This document shows positions 44,706 to 55,305 of a stretch of 64,000 nt of DNA, piece by piece (position 1 is the first letter of the stretch; every line of letters starts with the position of its first letter). The notes beneath the pieces were generated by a model that saw only the letters and a list, made by a program, of their open reading frames with translations, ran no database searches and was not told where the DNA came from. Location: contig WELA01010170.1 of NCBI GenBank assembly GCA_009602735.1, forward strand, positions 63,064 through 127,063. Reading direction: 5' to 3'. Source of the DNA: Mesotaenium endlicherianum (lineage: Eukaryota; Streptophyta; Zygnematophyceae; Zygnematales; Mesotaeniaceae). Position numbers and translations under genes: made by a program.

Positions 44706-46900
44706 GTCCACCGCCAGTTACGACGCGTGCGGAGCCCTCTTTGCACGCGTTCCGCCGTCCGACGCTCCAACTCCGACAGCTGGCGTCTGCGGAGCTCTTG
44801 CGCACTTCCACAACGTCGACATGTGGCAGCCCCAGACGCTAGCACCTGGCGCTACAGCAAAGCTGCAACCTCGCACGCGCCCGCCCCTCGACAATGGTTC
44901 GGCGACCAACGCCGCAGACGTCTGCGCAGACGCTTCTGCCAGACCTGCGCACTCTGCGCGGATGTCCGTCAGCAGCCGCTACACTCGTCCGATCAGGCTG
45001 CCAGATGGCAGGCTGCACGCTCACGCGGGCCCGCTACCCTGTGTCACGGACGCTGCAGCTCTTGACGCGCCCCTTGACGGTGCGGCACACACGCCAGCAC
45101 AGCCGCAGGCTCCGGCAGCCCCTCTGGCCTGTGCCGCCCTGCTGACGCCAGCAGTGCTTTTGGCAGCCTGCGCAGCGACAGCTGTCGCGACGGGGCGCGC
45201 TCGCCAGCTGAGTACCACGACTGCAGCACACACGGCTGCAACGCCCCTTGTTCTACGCGTCGCCAGCCCGCGCGCAGATCTACGCACCAGCCGGCAACGT
45301 CGGGATGATCGTCCCCTGCTGGCTGCTGCAAGCAGCAGGGTCCAGCAGGCGCCGACTCTTGCCATGTGTCCAGTTGGCCGTGTCGCTTCCGTCGTCAACC
45401 ACGCGCACACTTGCACTCTCAAGCGTACGCTCACGCCGCACACAGCGGCGGGAGGCTTGTCGGGCAGCCAGCTACGGGATCGTAGCCTGGCAGCCACAGC
45501 AGCAGCTGCGCACGCCAGCTGCGCACACGTCCTTCCACGTGGCGCGCGCACGCAGCTCGGCACGGCCAGCACAGATCCGGTGGCCGCAATCGTTATTCCT
45601 AGTCAAAGGGGGGGCAACCCTGACTACGCTGTGCGGCCAGACTGCCGGGTGGAGCGCCAGTGGCAAGTTCAGGGTCGCGCAACGCCATGGTTTAAACCCT
45701 GGATGCGCACAAAACCCCCGCGCCGACGCAATTCGCGCTACGGGGGCCTCGGCATACGCACCGCCAGGGGTTGGGCGTCACAAGCGGCGCCCAAGGTAGC
45801 CGACGGACCTTGATGCCGGACTGGCCAAGCGCCCCCGCAACCCCAGGAGCAATTGGTAGGCGCCACTCGGCAGCCTCCCAGCAACCGCACTTGCGCCAGT
45901 CGTGGCAGCCGCGCCAGCAGCCGTCGCACCTGACGCGTGCGCGGCTGGCGAGACTTTGCCTGACGGCAGCTGCACACTTGCGTATGCCTGCACACGCCCG
46001 CACACGCCCCGCACCGCACTGCAAGGCTTGCTCAGCGGCCAGCCACGCAACCACCTCACGGCATCCACAGCAGCCGCTGCGTACAGCAATTGCGCACACG
46101 TGCCGCCATTCGGCAGGCGCCCGCGGTCCACCCCAGCGAGCGCAGATCTGGCGGCCGCGACTGCCATCCCAAGTCAGGGGGCAATATCCCTGATTGCGTT
46201 GCGCGGGCGTATCTCCGTTTGGAGCTGCAACGGCACGCACACGGCTGCGCAAAGCCAGGGCTCAAACCCTGGCTGCGCACAAAACCCTTGGGCCTTCGCG
46301 ATAAGCGTGGCGAGGGTCTCGGCGACCACGCGCGCTACCTTGCTTGGGGCAGCCGATACCGACACCGACACCGGTCGGGCAACGCGACCTTGCAGGCCCA
46401 GGGGCGTCCTTGAAGCGCCACTTGTCAGGCTGCCAGCAGCCATGCCTGCGCCAGCTCCGGCGTTCAGGCCAGCAGCCGAAGCGCCAACGCCCGAAGCGGC
46501 GCTAGCATTCGCAGCCGCTCCGGCGGAGGCACCAGCGTTCGTCGAGGCGCCAGCTGCAAGAGGACCCGAGCCAGCGCATCTCACGGCGCCAGTACCAGGT
46601 GGGCCAGTGCCACCTGGCGGCATTCTGGTTGCCAAGGCAGCGCCAGCATCGATAGCTGAGCCAGCAGGCCTGGCACCTGCGCCGGCGACTGCGCAGGCAT
46701 GCTCAGGAGCGATCGCACTCGCTCTCACTACCCTCACGACGTCAGCGCCGAGTACGCCAGCGCCAAGCGCGCCAGCGCCAGGTGCGTCCGCGCTCGGAGC
46801 ACTAGCACAGGTACGCCAGCGCTAGGTGTGCCAGCCGCTCGTTTACCGGCTGTACCAGCAGCTGCGCCTGCTGTTGCAGTAGCATGCGGCCCCATTCTGT
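44706..46900 (+). pseudogene. DR-2 Ala/Pro-rich linker with duplicated module
   Basis: GC-rich coding sequence with frameshifts. The AHVLP...AQSQG module occurs near 45500-45700 and again near 46085-46270, about 577 bp apart. A Pro-Ala repeat (APSTPAPSAPAPGAS) follows near 46740-46810. Matches the DR-1 linker. Function unknown. Confidence 0.7.
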
Positions 46901-48594
46901 CCTGCTGTGCACGCATAGTGCCACTTGGAGGCCGCACAGCAGACAGCAGCGCACGACGCAAGCACGCTTTGGTGGCAGCTGGACGCCCAGCGGTGGCACA
47001 GAAGCGCGCCGGGCCGGATCAGGAGCGTTGCACGGAGGAGGCGTCGCGTCTGCCCCGCTTGTTCCGCGTGCTGGACACGCCAGCAGCGCCAGCGGCCTTC
47101 GCGCCTCACGCGATGTCCTCGCCGATGACCACGGTGCAGCTCAGTGCCGAGGTCATCTTGCTGGCGCTTCACCGCATGCCCGCAGTCTCCTTTGCGGAGC
47201 TCGGCGTGTTGATGGAGGCCACACGGCGAGCAACCCAGCTACTGCTCCAGTTGCGCAGGGCCAGCCAGTGCGCCTCTGATGGCAGGCCAACGTCAGACGC
47301 GGCAGCCGCGGTGCTCTCCGCACCCGCGCGACTTGCGCATGAGCGTAGGATGATCAGCACGCCTAGCGCTGCGTTTTTGGATAATTTGCAGGGCATCGTG
47401 CTGGTCAACACACAGGCCCCGCAGCGCATCATGTTTGACACTGGCGCCCAACCAGTCCTCATCAGCCTGCGCTACTTCCGCCAGCTAGGCCTCTCGTTAG
47501 CCGACCTAGAGGATTCGCCAACGCGGATCAACACCGCGGCCGGCACATCCGAGACCGTCACCGGGCGCACGCGGCTGGCCCTTCGCTTCACCTTCCGGCC
47601 CGACACTGCGGATGAGACGACCATCCACTGGCACGCGTTGGTCACTCGCTCTGAGATCTTCGACGTGCTCCTTGGCCAAGACGTTCCCTTTCCTATTGGA
47701 GCCGCAGTGCATAACTGGGTGGAACGAGTCTTCTATCGACCTGACTGGCAATCAGAGGGGACCCGCACTGCATTCGTACCACTTGACATCGTAGATCGTC
47801 GCTCAGCTGACTCCGCCCTCTACGGCTTCGTGGTACTGGACAACGCGCGGTCCGTGGTTCAGACTGATAAGGGGGGAGCCAAGGATGATGAGGTCTCCGT
47901 CGATGCTAACTTGCTGGAGACACAGGATGAGGATCCCGAGCTGTCCGGCGCCAAGCTCCACCTCACGCCCCAGGAGCAGGCTGACGTTCTGGCTGCACAA
48001 GCCAGAGAGACAGTGCGGATCTACGTCGCGCATAATGCCCTGATGCGTCAAATGGCGGCACACGCCAACGAGGCACACGCCATTGCCACGGCTGCCCTTA
48101 CTGCTGCAGCGCACGCTCATGACGCAGCGACAGCCGCAGCAGCCATCCCTAAGCCACAGCCTCCTGCAACGAGCGGACCCTCCTTGAGATCACAAGTCCG
48201 CCTACGGCATGACGTGCCTGTGGGGGTTGCCATCCAATACCGCATGGCCCTTCAATCACCCTCACCCGCACCGTCGCACAGGACAAGCGACTTGTGGCCA
48301 CGCACTACCACGTCTGAGGAGGAGGCCATGGGGCAGGCAGCGTTCCCAGGCAGGTCCGACGACGCGTCATTGAGCAGCGAGGAGAAGAAGTGGCAGGAGT
48401 GGTCCCAGGAGGCCGCAGAGGAGCTCGTAGCCCAGCCCGCAGCCCAGCCGTCGGCCGAGCCACCGCCGCCCACGCCTACAGCTTGCGTCCGACGCCAGCC
48501 TACAGGGCCTCTCGGCTTCAGCTCTCTCTCACACGAGACCACGGCCAATCTCGTCGAGCCCATCCATGCGCCGGCGGGCCTAGTTGTCCGATAA
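46901..48594 (+). pseudogene. DR-2 aspartic protease region, largely open
   Basis: Part of an open frame 46699-48594. The active-site motif is IMFDTGAQPVL, with the catalytic Asp kept (DR-1 has Asn). It is followed by RYFRQLGLSLADLED, NTAAGTSETVTGRTRL and SEIFDVLLGQDVPFPIGA. Downstream comes an Ala-rich helix-like stretch (ETVRIYVAHNALMRQMAAH) and an acidic SSEEKKWQEW segment. This is the best-preserved DR protease. It is labelled pseudogene because the polyprotein around it is broken. Confidence 0.82.
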
Positions 48595-49780
48595 GCACGA
48601 CTGTTCGACCAGCAACGAGTGCCGTGACGTCACGCACTTTTTTGCTGGCAACAGCTTGGGCACAGGCTGACCAGGTCGCGCCTCCGCCAGCACCGCCTCC
48701 ACGGCTCCTCTCTCCGCCATCAACCCGCAAGCCGGACGTGCGTAGCAGACAATGTCCAGGTCCAGCATCCTCGGTCCTCGGCGTATAGGTCCTTCCCCCA
48801 ACGCCGGGTCATCTCTACGCTTCGCACGCCGCACTATGCCACTAGACCGGCGCGCACGCAAGATCACTCCAATCCGCGAGCATACCAGGGGTGCCCACGA
48901 GGTCACGCCTTGGCACGTCAACCCCAGGGACGCACGGAAGGTCACTCCTCTTTGCGAGGAGAGAGAGGTCACTCCTTTGCGCGAGATGCGCCCGCGCTCG
49001 GTAACAACACCATATGACTGTTTGCGCGATCTCCGCACTCGCGAGCATGACGCACAATCTTTCCACCACTGCTGCCCACGCATTATACCAGACGCCGCCT
49101 GGCTGGCCTGCCGCCGTCCCGCGCAACAACATAGCCGGCGACGGGCCGTCTGGGTCACCTCCTCATAAGGTGGCCCGCACCGCTGCGCGCCCCCGCAACC
49201 GTCATCCTCATATGCACGCCACAAGCGCAGGGCTTTTGCAGTGCAGCCAGCGGGAGCGCGTCCGACTCGCATCTCTTTCTCCACTGCGGTCGCAAGTCCA
49301 ACTCGCCCCACGTCAGCTCGTCCGCCCTCGACAGGCGGCACATTCAAACGAGCGCTCCGTCTGCACAGTGCCCATCAAGGCGGATCTTCGCGAGCGTCAG
49401 CGTTCGTACTTTGATCAGCATCCCCAGCTACCCAAGCGCACCGCCACAGAGCAGCTGGCCCACGCCGCTTCACACCACGCCGACTACACGACGAGGGACC
49501 AGTGGCAGCAGCAGTGCGTGCGCAACGCGCACGCTCTGGACCACCCAGTGCCCGAGGAGGCATTGCAGGACGCGTGTACGCGCTGGCGCACTTATCAGGC
49601 GCATTCTTGCACGGCTCGCCCGCAGCCGCTGCTCGAGCGCGTTCCTTGGCTTACTCGCCACTACGCAGAGCTCGCGGTGGCGGCCCTCCGCATGGCGCCC
49701 CATCAGCACAGTCTGCTCCGCTCCTACCCACCGCACATCCCGCCCTGGGCTGTCGCCCCCTTCCTACGCCGATCTATACC
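48595..49780 (+). pseudogene. DR-2 K-V-T-P repeat region before the methyltransferase
   Basis: Within the frame 48752-49168 the basic repeats read RKITPI, HEVTPW, RKVTPL, REVTPL and RSVTTP (about 48855-49005). A Gln/Arg-rich part (LRERQRSYFDQHPQLPKR, TEQLAHAASHH) follows, shared with DR-1. Frameshifts near 49000 and 49740. No known domain recognised. Confidence 0.6.
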
Positions 49781-51022
49781 GCACAGCTCGACGAGCATCC
49801 CAGCGGCATTGTCCTTGTCGAGCTCTTTGGCGGCATTGCGACAGGGTTGCTGGCCACTCTGTAGGCTGGAATCCCCGTGCGTTGGTATGTCTACGTGGAC
49901 CTTGATGGTGAGGCGCAGCAGGTCGCCCGCAGGCAGATGGCCTTGTGCCACAAGCGTTTCTTGGACCTCTTTCTTGAGCATGCCTTCTACCGCGCCGAGA
50001 CTGACTGGCCCATGGACATCCGCGACATTACCGCCGAGCACATCACACGCCTCGGGCCCATGGACCTCATCATTGCTGGCTGGGAGTGCCAGGGCTTCTC
50101 CATTGCGGGACGGGGCAACGCGCTCGGTGGCCCGCGTACGGCCTTGTTCTGGCACCTGCTTTGCGTCCTCAACATGGTTGAGGATTGCCAGTCGCCGCAC
50201 ACGCTCGCCTGGGTATTGGAGACCGTGGCTGTCCGCCACGATTCTCGGCCCAACGTCAGCGCAGACTTTTCCCTCTGCAGCAGCTACGTCGATCGTGAGG
50301 CAGTCATTGAAGTTGCCCAGATCGGTTCCTTCCCGCATTGTGTGCGTGCTCACTTCACCAACCTGGCCATGCCAGGCACGCTTGAGGCATTGGCGGCCGC
50401 ACATCGACGCCACACGCGCAACGTTGACTCCATCCTCGACGTGGCGCGCCTGGCCCAGTGCGTGGTTGCCCTTCCGCATCCTTCTCAGGCCCAATGTGAG
50501 GTTCTCCACGACGTCACAAGGGCGCTTCCTACGTTCGTGAGTCGCTACGACAGCGCGGCCTACGTGGGCGACCAGCGCGGCATGATCATCGACCTCGTGA
50601 CCGGCATGTTCCAGCGGCCCCGTGCCGTGGAGATGGAGCGTGCGATGGGCTTTCGTCCGCACCTCACACAAGTGGAACGCATCACCAAGGTCAACCGCGT
50701 GCGTCTCCTTGGCCAGGCTATCGATGCCAACGTCTTGACGTGGCTTCTCCTGCAAACACAGGCCCTGACTCCCCTTTACGCCCAGGCTCGTCATCCTAAG
50801 ATGGACCAGTCCTACGACACCATGGACAGAGATTCCGACGGCAACGGCCGCGCGTTGCCTGGTACGACCTGGCATTCCCAGCGCGAGGGTCCAGCTTCCC
50901 AGCAGCCGCCTGCGCCGCATCCTGGTCCTGGTTCTGGTTCATTGGGGGGGGGAAGGAGGAGACAGGACACCTCACAGCGACTCAGGGAGTTTCGCTCCCC
51001 ATTTCTTTTTCCACGTTCTTAG
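49781..51022 (+). pseudogene. DR-2 cytosine-C5 DNA methyltransferase domain
   Basis: Same domain as DR-1: motif I VELFGGIATG, then a TAG (49862-49864) where DR-1 has CAG; YVDLDGEAQQ; motif IV GWECQGFS with Cys codon 50087-50089; motif VI reads ETV instead of ENV (near 50220), which should impair catalysis; motif VIII SFPHCVRAHFTNLAMPG; motif X AMGFRPHLTQV followed in frame by NRVRLLGQAI. The frame runs on into a Pro/Gln-rich tail ending 51022. Dead copy, but it confirms that the methyltransferase is a constant part of the element. Confidence 0.9.
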
Positions 51023-51199
51023 CGACCGACAGGTGGCGCAGCGCAGCTGGCAGCAGCTGCCGAGGAAGTGGCACCCGAGGCAGGCCAAGCGCAGCCAGCT
51101 GCAGGACAGGTGACGCCTGCAGCCCCACAGATCACGCCAGCAGCAGGGCAGGGAGCGCTTGCTGCAGCGCAGGAGCCACCACCAGCTGTCCCTACTTGG

Positions 51200-52569
51200 A
51201 AGCTGGGGGGGGACTCTCACTGAGGCACAGGGTGCTCAGTTGACGGCATTGCTGGATGCACGGCGCAGTGCCAGCTTTGCTAGCGGCATGCACGATCTTG
51301 GGCGCTACACAGACGACCCTGTGAGATACCCCTCCAGACAGACGTGCCCATCTTCCAGAAGCGCTTTCGCTACAGCCGCTTTGATGACGACTTGATTAGC
51401 ACGCAGATAGGCAAGCTAGAGGAGAGTCAGCTCATTCGTGAGTCTGCCTCCATCTACGTTACGCCCACAGTCATGCCAGCTAAGAAGGACGCCTCAGGCA
51501 ACTAGTCTGAGAAGAGGATGTGCGGTGACTATCGTAAGCTTAACAAGGTCACTGAGTAGGACAGATACCCTATGCCCACCCCTGACGAGATCTTCGACAA
51601 CATCGATGCTTGTACTTGGTTCTCGGTGCTGGATTTGAGGCAGGGCTTCAACGAGATACCCATTGCGGAGGAGGACCAGCATAAGACGGCTTTTTGGGGA
51701 TTGCAGCGTCTCTACGAGTGGAGGGTTATGCCCTTCGGCTTGAAGAACGCTCCTGCCACCTTCCAGCGAGTTATGGATAAGGAGCTGGCAGGGCTCTCCT
51801 TTGCCTGGTGCTACATCAATGATGTGCTCGTCTTCAGTGAGACGTTTGAGGAGCACATGGCGCATATCACTACAGTCCTAGACCGCTTGGAGGCTGTTGG
51901 GCTCAAGTGTCATCTTGGCAAGAGCACCTTTGGGACCCGGGAGGTAGAGTACCTCGGGCATCTTTTGTCTTCTAGTGGTTTGGCTCCTCAACTGGCCAAG
52001 ATCTCGGCCATCACGGGCAGCCCGCCGCCGACAGACCTCTCGCAGTTGAGGGCTTTCCTTGGCATCGCCAACTACTATCGCCGCTTTGTGCCTGGGTTCA
52101 GCGAGCTGGCCAAGCCGCTCAACGACTTGCTACGCAAGGGCGTTGCCTACGTATGGGGACCAGAGCAGCAGGCGGCGTTTGACAAGCTCAAGGAGTTGTT
52201 GGTGAGCGCCCCAGTCCTACGGCGGCCCGACTATCAGAGGCCCTTCATCCTCCACACCGACTGGTCACAGGCAGGGCTTGGAGCAGTGCTGGTGTAGGAG
52301 CATGACGGCTTCGAGCATTTGGTGGTGTACGCCAGCCGCAGCAACAACCGTGCCGAGGGCAGCTACGGCTCCTATGAGGGGGAGTGCCTGGCAGCGGTGT
52401 GGGCGATTGTGCATTTCAGGCACTATATCTACGGCACCCACTTTCGCTTGTCACCGACCATCAGCCACTCAAGTGGCTCATGACGTTGGAGCGACTGACA
52501 GGCAAGTACGCACGGTGGGCGCTTGTCTTGCAGGACTTCACCTTTGACGTGCACCATCGTTCAGGGTAG
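51200..52569 (+). pseudogene. DR-2 reverse transcriptase and RNase H
   Basis: Keeps the first palm Asp (FSVLDLRQGFNEIPI) but the active-site box is YIND at 51812-51823 instead of YIDD. RNase H Asp is present (ILHTDWSQAGLGAVL). TAG codons at 51503-51505 (Trp in DR-1), 51557-51559 (Gln in DR-1) and 52295-52297 (Gln in DR-1) interrupt it. The inactivating changes differ from those of DR-1. Confidence 0.92.
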
Positions 52570-54284
52570 ACGAACTTGGACGCTGACGGCCTCAGTCGCA
52601 ACGTGCTGCCCTCTTCCCGAGACCTCACGGTAGCCCGCCACAATGAGGATGAGCCAGTGGCCTGGCACACGGCGGCATTCCTGGCCTTCACCGTTGACGG
52701 CGACGTGCGGCCCGCAGGGCTCACTAGCCTAGACATGGTGACTGTCACCACTCGACGACTAGCCTTGGCAGCAGCTGAGGAGCAGGATAGCTGGCAGCAC
52801 GGGCCCGAAGACGTGTGGGACGACGCCCCGGTGCTGCAGTACGTCACGGCCAAGGAGTTGGTCCCAGACATCAGTGCGCGCGAGCGTGACCGCGTCCTAA
52901 AGCGCAGCAGGGACTTCGTCTTCATGGAGGAGCGCATGCGGCGAGTGATGGCGGACGGCTCTGTCCTGGTGGTCCTTGAGCTCGCTATACGCAGCCAGCT
53001 GGTGCCGCGTATGCATGAGACGCTTGGAAACTTCGGTGTTAAGCGCACTCTCAGCCTCCTCCAAGCTGAGTACTGGTGGCACGGCATGACTAAGGTTGTC
53101 GCCGACGTCGTCAGCAGCTGCACACTTTGCGACCGGGTGCGCTCGAGCTAGCCCGCACCGTCGCTCTCAACCCTTTTCCTATTTAGGAGCTGTTCTACAG
53201 GTGGTCGCTCGACTTGGCTGGGGAGCTGCCCAAGTCTTGCCGAGGCAATCTCTGCGTCTTGGTGATGATTGAGCACATGTCCAAGTGGATCGAGCTTGTG
53301 TCGTTGCCCAGCAAGGCCAGTGAGGGCATTGCTCAGCCTTTTTTTGATCAGGTCCTTAGCCGCTTTGGCGGCTGCGCTGAGGTCCTCACTGACCAAGGCA
53401 AGGACTTCCAGGGCAGCTTTCAAAAGCTCCTAGAGCGCTCGATGATGGACCACCGCACCACCTCCTGCGACCATCCCTAGGCTGACGGCCTCGCAGAGCG
53501 CATGGTGCAGACCGTCAAGCTTGGGCTGCGGAAATAGTGCCTGGTCCACGACAGCACCCATTGGGACGACGCCCTCCCATGGTTGGCTATGGGGTACAGG
53601 TTCAGTAAGCAGGCCTCCTTGGCCTCGCATTCTCCCTACTTCCTTCTGTACGGCCGACAGCCAGTCCTGCCCGCAGCAGCCAGGACAATGGCCGAGAACG
53701 TTTTGGACTTGGACAGTCTCGAGACGTGGAGCGCTCTTATCGGGCAGCGTGCACAGCTCTTTCGGCGCCTGATGCCCATGGCCATGGACAACCTCAGCAT
53801 TGCTCAGCACCGCGACATACTAAGGTATGCCATGACCTGTGGAGGAGCCTATCGCTTGCGAGTGTTGCAGTTATCCGCAGGTGACTTTGAGTACCTGCGA
53901 CGCCAGACAAAGAACACCCTCGACACCAGCAGCTCGCCCATCATCCTGCGCGTCAGGCGTGTCTTAGCGTCAGTTCTGGAGCTGGAAGGCGCAGATGGCC
54001 GTCTTCACAAGGACCACACGAAAAACTGTGGACCATGCCACCTTCCTAACCTTGACATGCAGGTTTGTCCCCGTGACGCATGGCCACCCAAGGATTGGGC
54101 GTGCCAGATCTGCCACAGCCTCGGCCAGGAGGCCAGGATGCTGCTCTGCGACAGCTGCAACCTCGGCTTCCACATCGGTTGCCTTGACCCGCCGCTGGCC
54201 CGCGTGCCAGCGGGCTACTGGTTCTGTAGCGACTGCACTGCTTTAGCTTTAGACAGCGATCACAGCCCATCAGCTGGTGGTTGA
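52570..54284 (+). pseudogene. DR-2 integrase with C-terminal PHD finger
   Basis: Zinc-binding part HETLGNFGVKRTL and SCTLCDRVRS. Core with DR-2 residues WSLDLAGELP, LTDQGKDFQG and ADGLAERMVQ, so the acidic triad is kept. Lesions: a 4-nt loss near 53150, TAG at 53184-53186 and 53478-53480 (CAG in DR-1), and TAG at 53535-53537, also present in DR-1. The last frame (53583-54284) contains PYFLLYGRQP, a GPY/F-like part (GDFEYLRRQT) and the PHD finger at 54096-54239 (CQIC, CDSC, H, C, WFCSDC). The stop TGA is followed directly by the polypurine tract. Confidence 0.9.
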
Positions 54285-54296
54285 GAGCTGGGGGGG
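54285..54296 (+). other. DR-2 polypurine tract
   Basis: GAGCTGGGGGGG immediately after the integrase stop and immediately before B1. DR-1 has the same arrangement. It would prime plus-strand synthesis at the start of B, not at the start of A. Confidence 0.8.
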
Positions 54297-54449
54297 TAAT
54301 TAAAACATTTCTCTTGACTGTCGTTTGGCTATAAAGCCTCGTTTGGCTATAAAGCCACATGTATTATAGACTTCATTGCTGCAAAGCCTGCTTGCATATT
54401 ATGCATTGCTTGTGTCGATAATACGCACCCGACCTCCTACAGCACAACA
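54297..54449 (+). repeat. DR-2 repeat B1 with TATA boxes
   Basis: About 150 bp. GGCTATAAAGCC occurs twice through a small duplication (TATAAA at 54330 and 54348), once in B2. Ends ACA, then GC, then TGTC of A2. Confidence 0.9.
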
Positions 54450-54451
54450 GC

Positions 54452-55170
54452 TGTCATGATTTATGAAGTTGAGGTTGACGTACAAAACCAAGCTCTACGT
54501 ATGTGAACCATCAACCTAGGAAGACCAAATTTGCATTGACTTTACGCATCCATATGTTGACCTTCTCTACGTTTCCAAGTCAGCAAAGTGTAGCGCGCCG
54601 AAGCATCTTCCGAATGGCACCGGTTTTGCGTCATTTGGTTAATTATTGAGCGAGTCAGATGCGATCTAGTCCGCACCCCTTTCGGCACCTAGCGGAATCA
54701 CACCAAATGGCCAACTTGTGACTCAATGCACCCAAAGGTGACAATGTTGACTACTCGTGACCCCAAGGACCCCTAGGTTTGTGCGCACAAATCCGCGAGC
54801 CCTTTAGACTACATAAGTTTTGCATTTCCATAGTATAAGTGCATCATTGAGGCTATAACTTGGTGACCCCATTATGCCAGTTGTAAGTCACAGACTTTAT
54901 CAGTAAAGCTTACACTTTTATCTCTTGTGTTTTCAGGACCACTTAGTCTTTCTCTTGTGAAGAGCAAGCCTTGCTGGCTTCCAGTCACTAGAAGAACTTC
55001 AGAAGTGGTGAGCAAAGTCACAGCTTATACCCTCTGCCATAGGACTACTCTTGAAGATCATGATGTGCTTCCAGTGATCTTTTGGGCCAGACTTCATTAG
55101 TTGTTTAATTACCAGATTACAGTCTTGAGGTGCTCACTCTGGAGAGTACACACTCCTTACTTCTTAAAAG
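54452..55170 (+). repeat. DR-2 repeat A2, internally deleted
   Basis: Matches A1 from TGTCATGATT to CTTACTTCTTAAAAG but lacks about 0.3 kb corresponding to A1 42770-43080. Confidence 0.9.
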
Positions 55171-55305
55171 ATTAAAACATTTGACTCTTGATTGTCGTTT
55201 GGCTATAAAGCCACATGTATTATAGACTTCATTGCAGCAAAGCCTGCTCGCATATTATGCATTGCTTGTGTCGATGATACGCACCCGACCTCCTACCGCA
55301 CGACA
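55171..55305 (+). repeat. DR-2 repeat B2 (outer right end)
   Basis: Copy of B1 ending CCGCACGACA at the insertion boundary, followed by the GCTG target duplication. TATAAA at 55204-55209. Confidence 0.92.

Larger units (their letters stand above)
42363..55305 (+). mobile_element. DR-2: second methyltransferase/PHD retroelement with split terminal repeats
   Basis: 12,943 bp on the plus strand, ends TGTC...GACA, 4-bp duplication GCTG (42359-42362 and 55306-55309). Same gene order and terminal layout as DR-1: A1 42363-43386, gag, linker, protease, K-V-T-P region, methyltransferase, reverse transcriptase, RNase H, integrase, PHD, G-run, B1 54297-54449, GC, A2 54452-55170, B2 55171-55305. Different lesions from DR-1 show that the two are independent insertions that decayed separately. 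Confidence 0.93.

Noticed and set aside
49724-50920. 398-codon open frame on the minus strand opposite the DR-2 methyltransferase
   Set aside because: Antisense shadow. The plus-strand frame carries the methyltransferase motifs.
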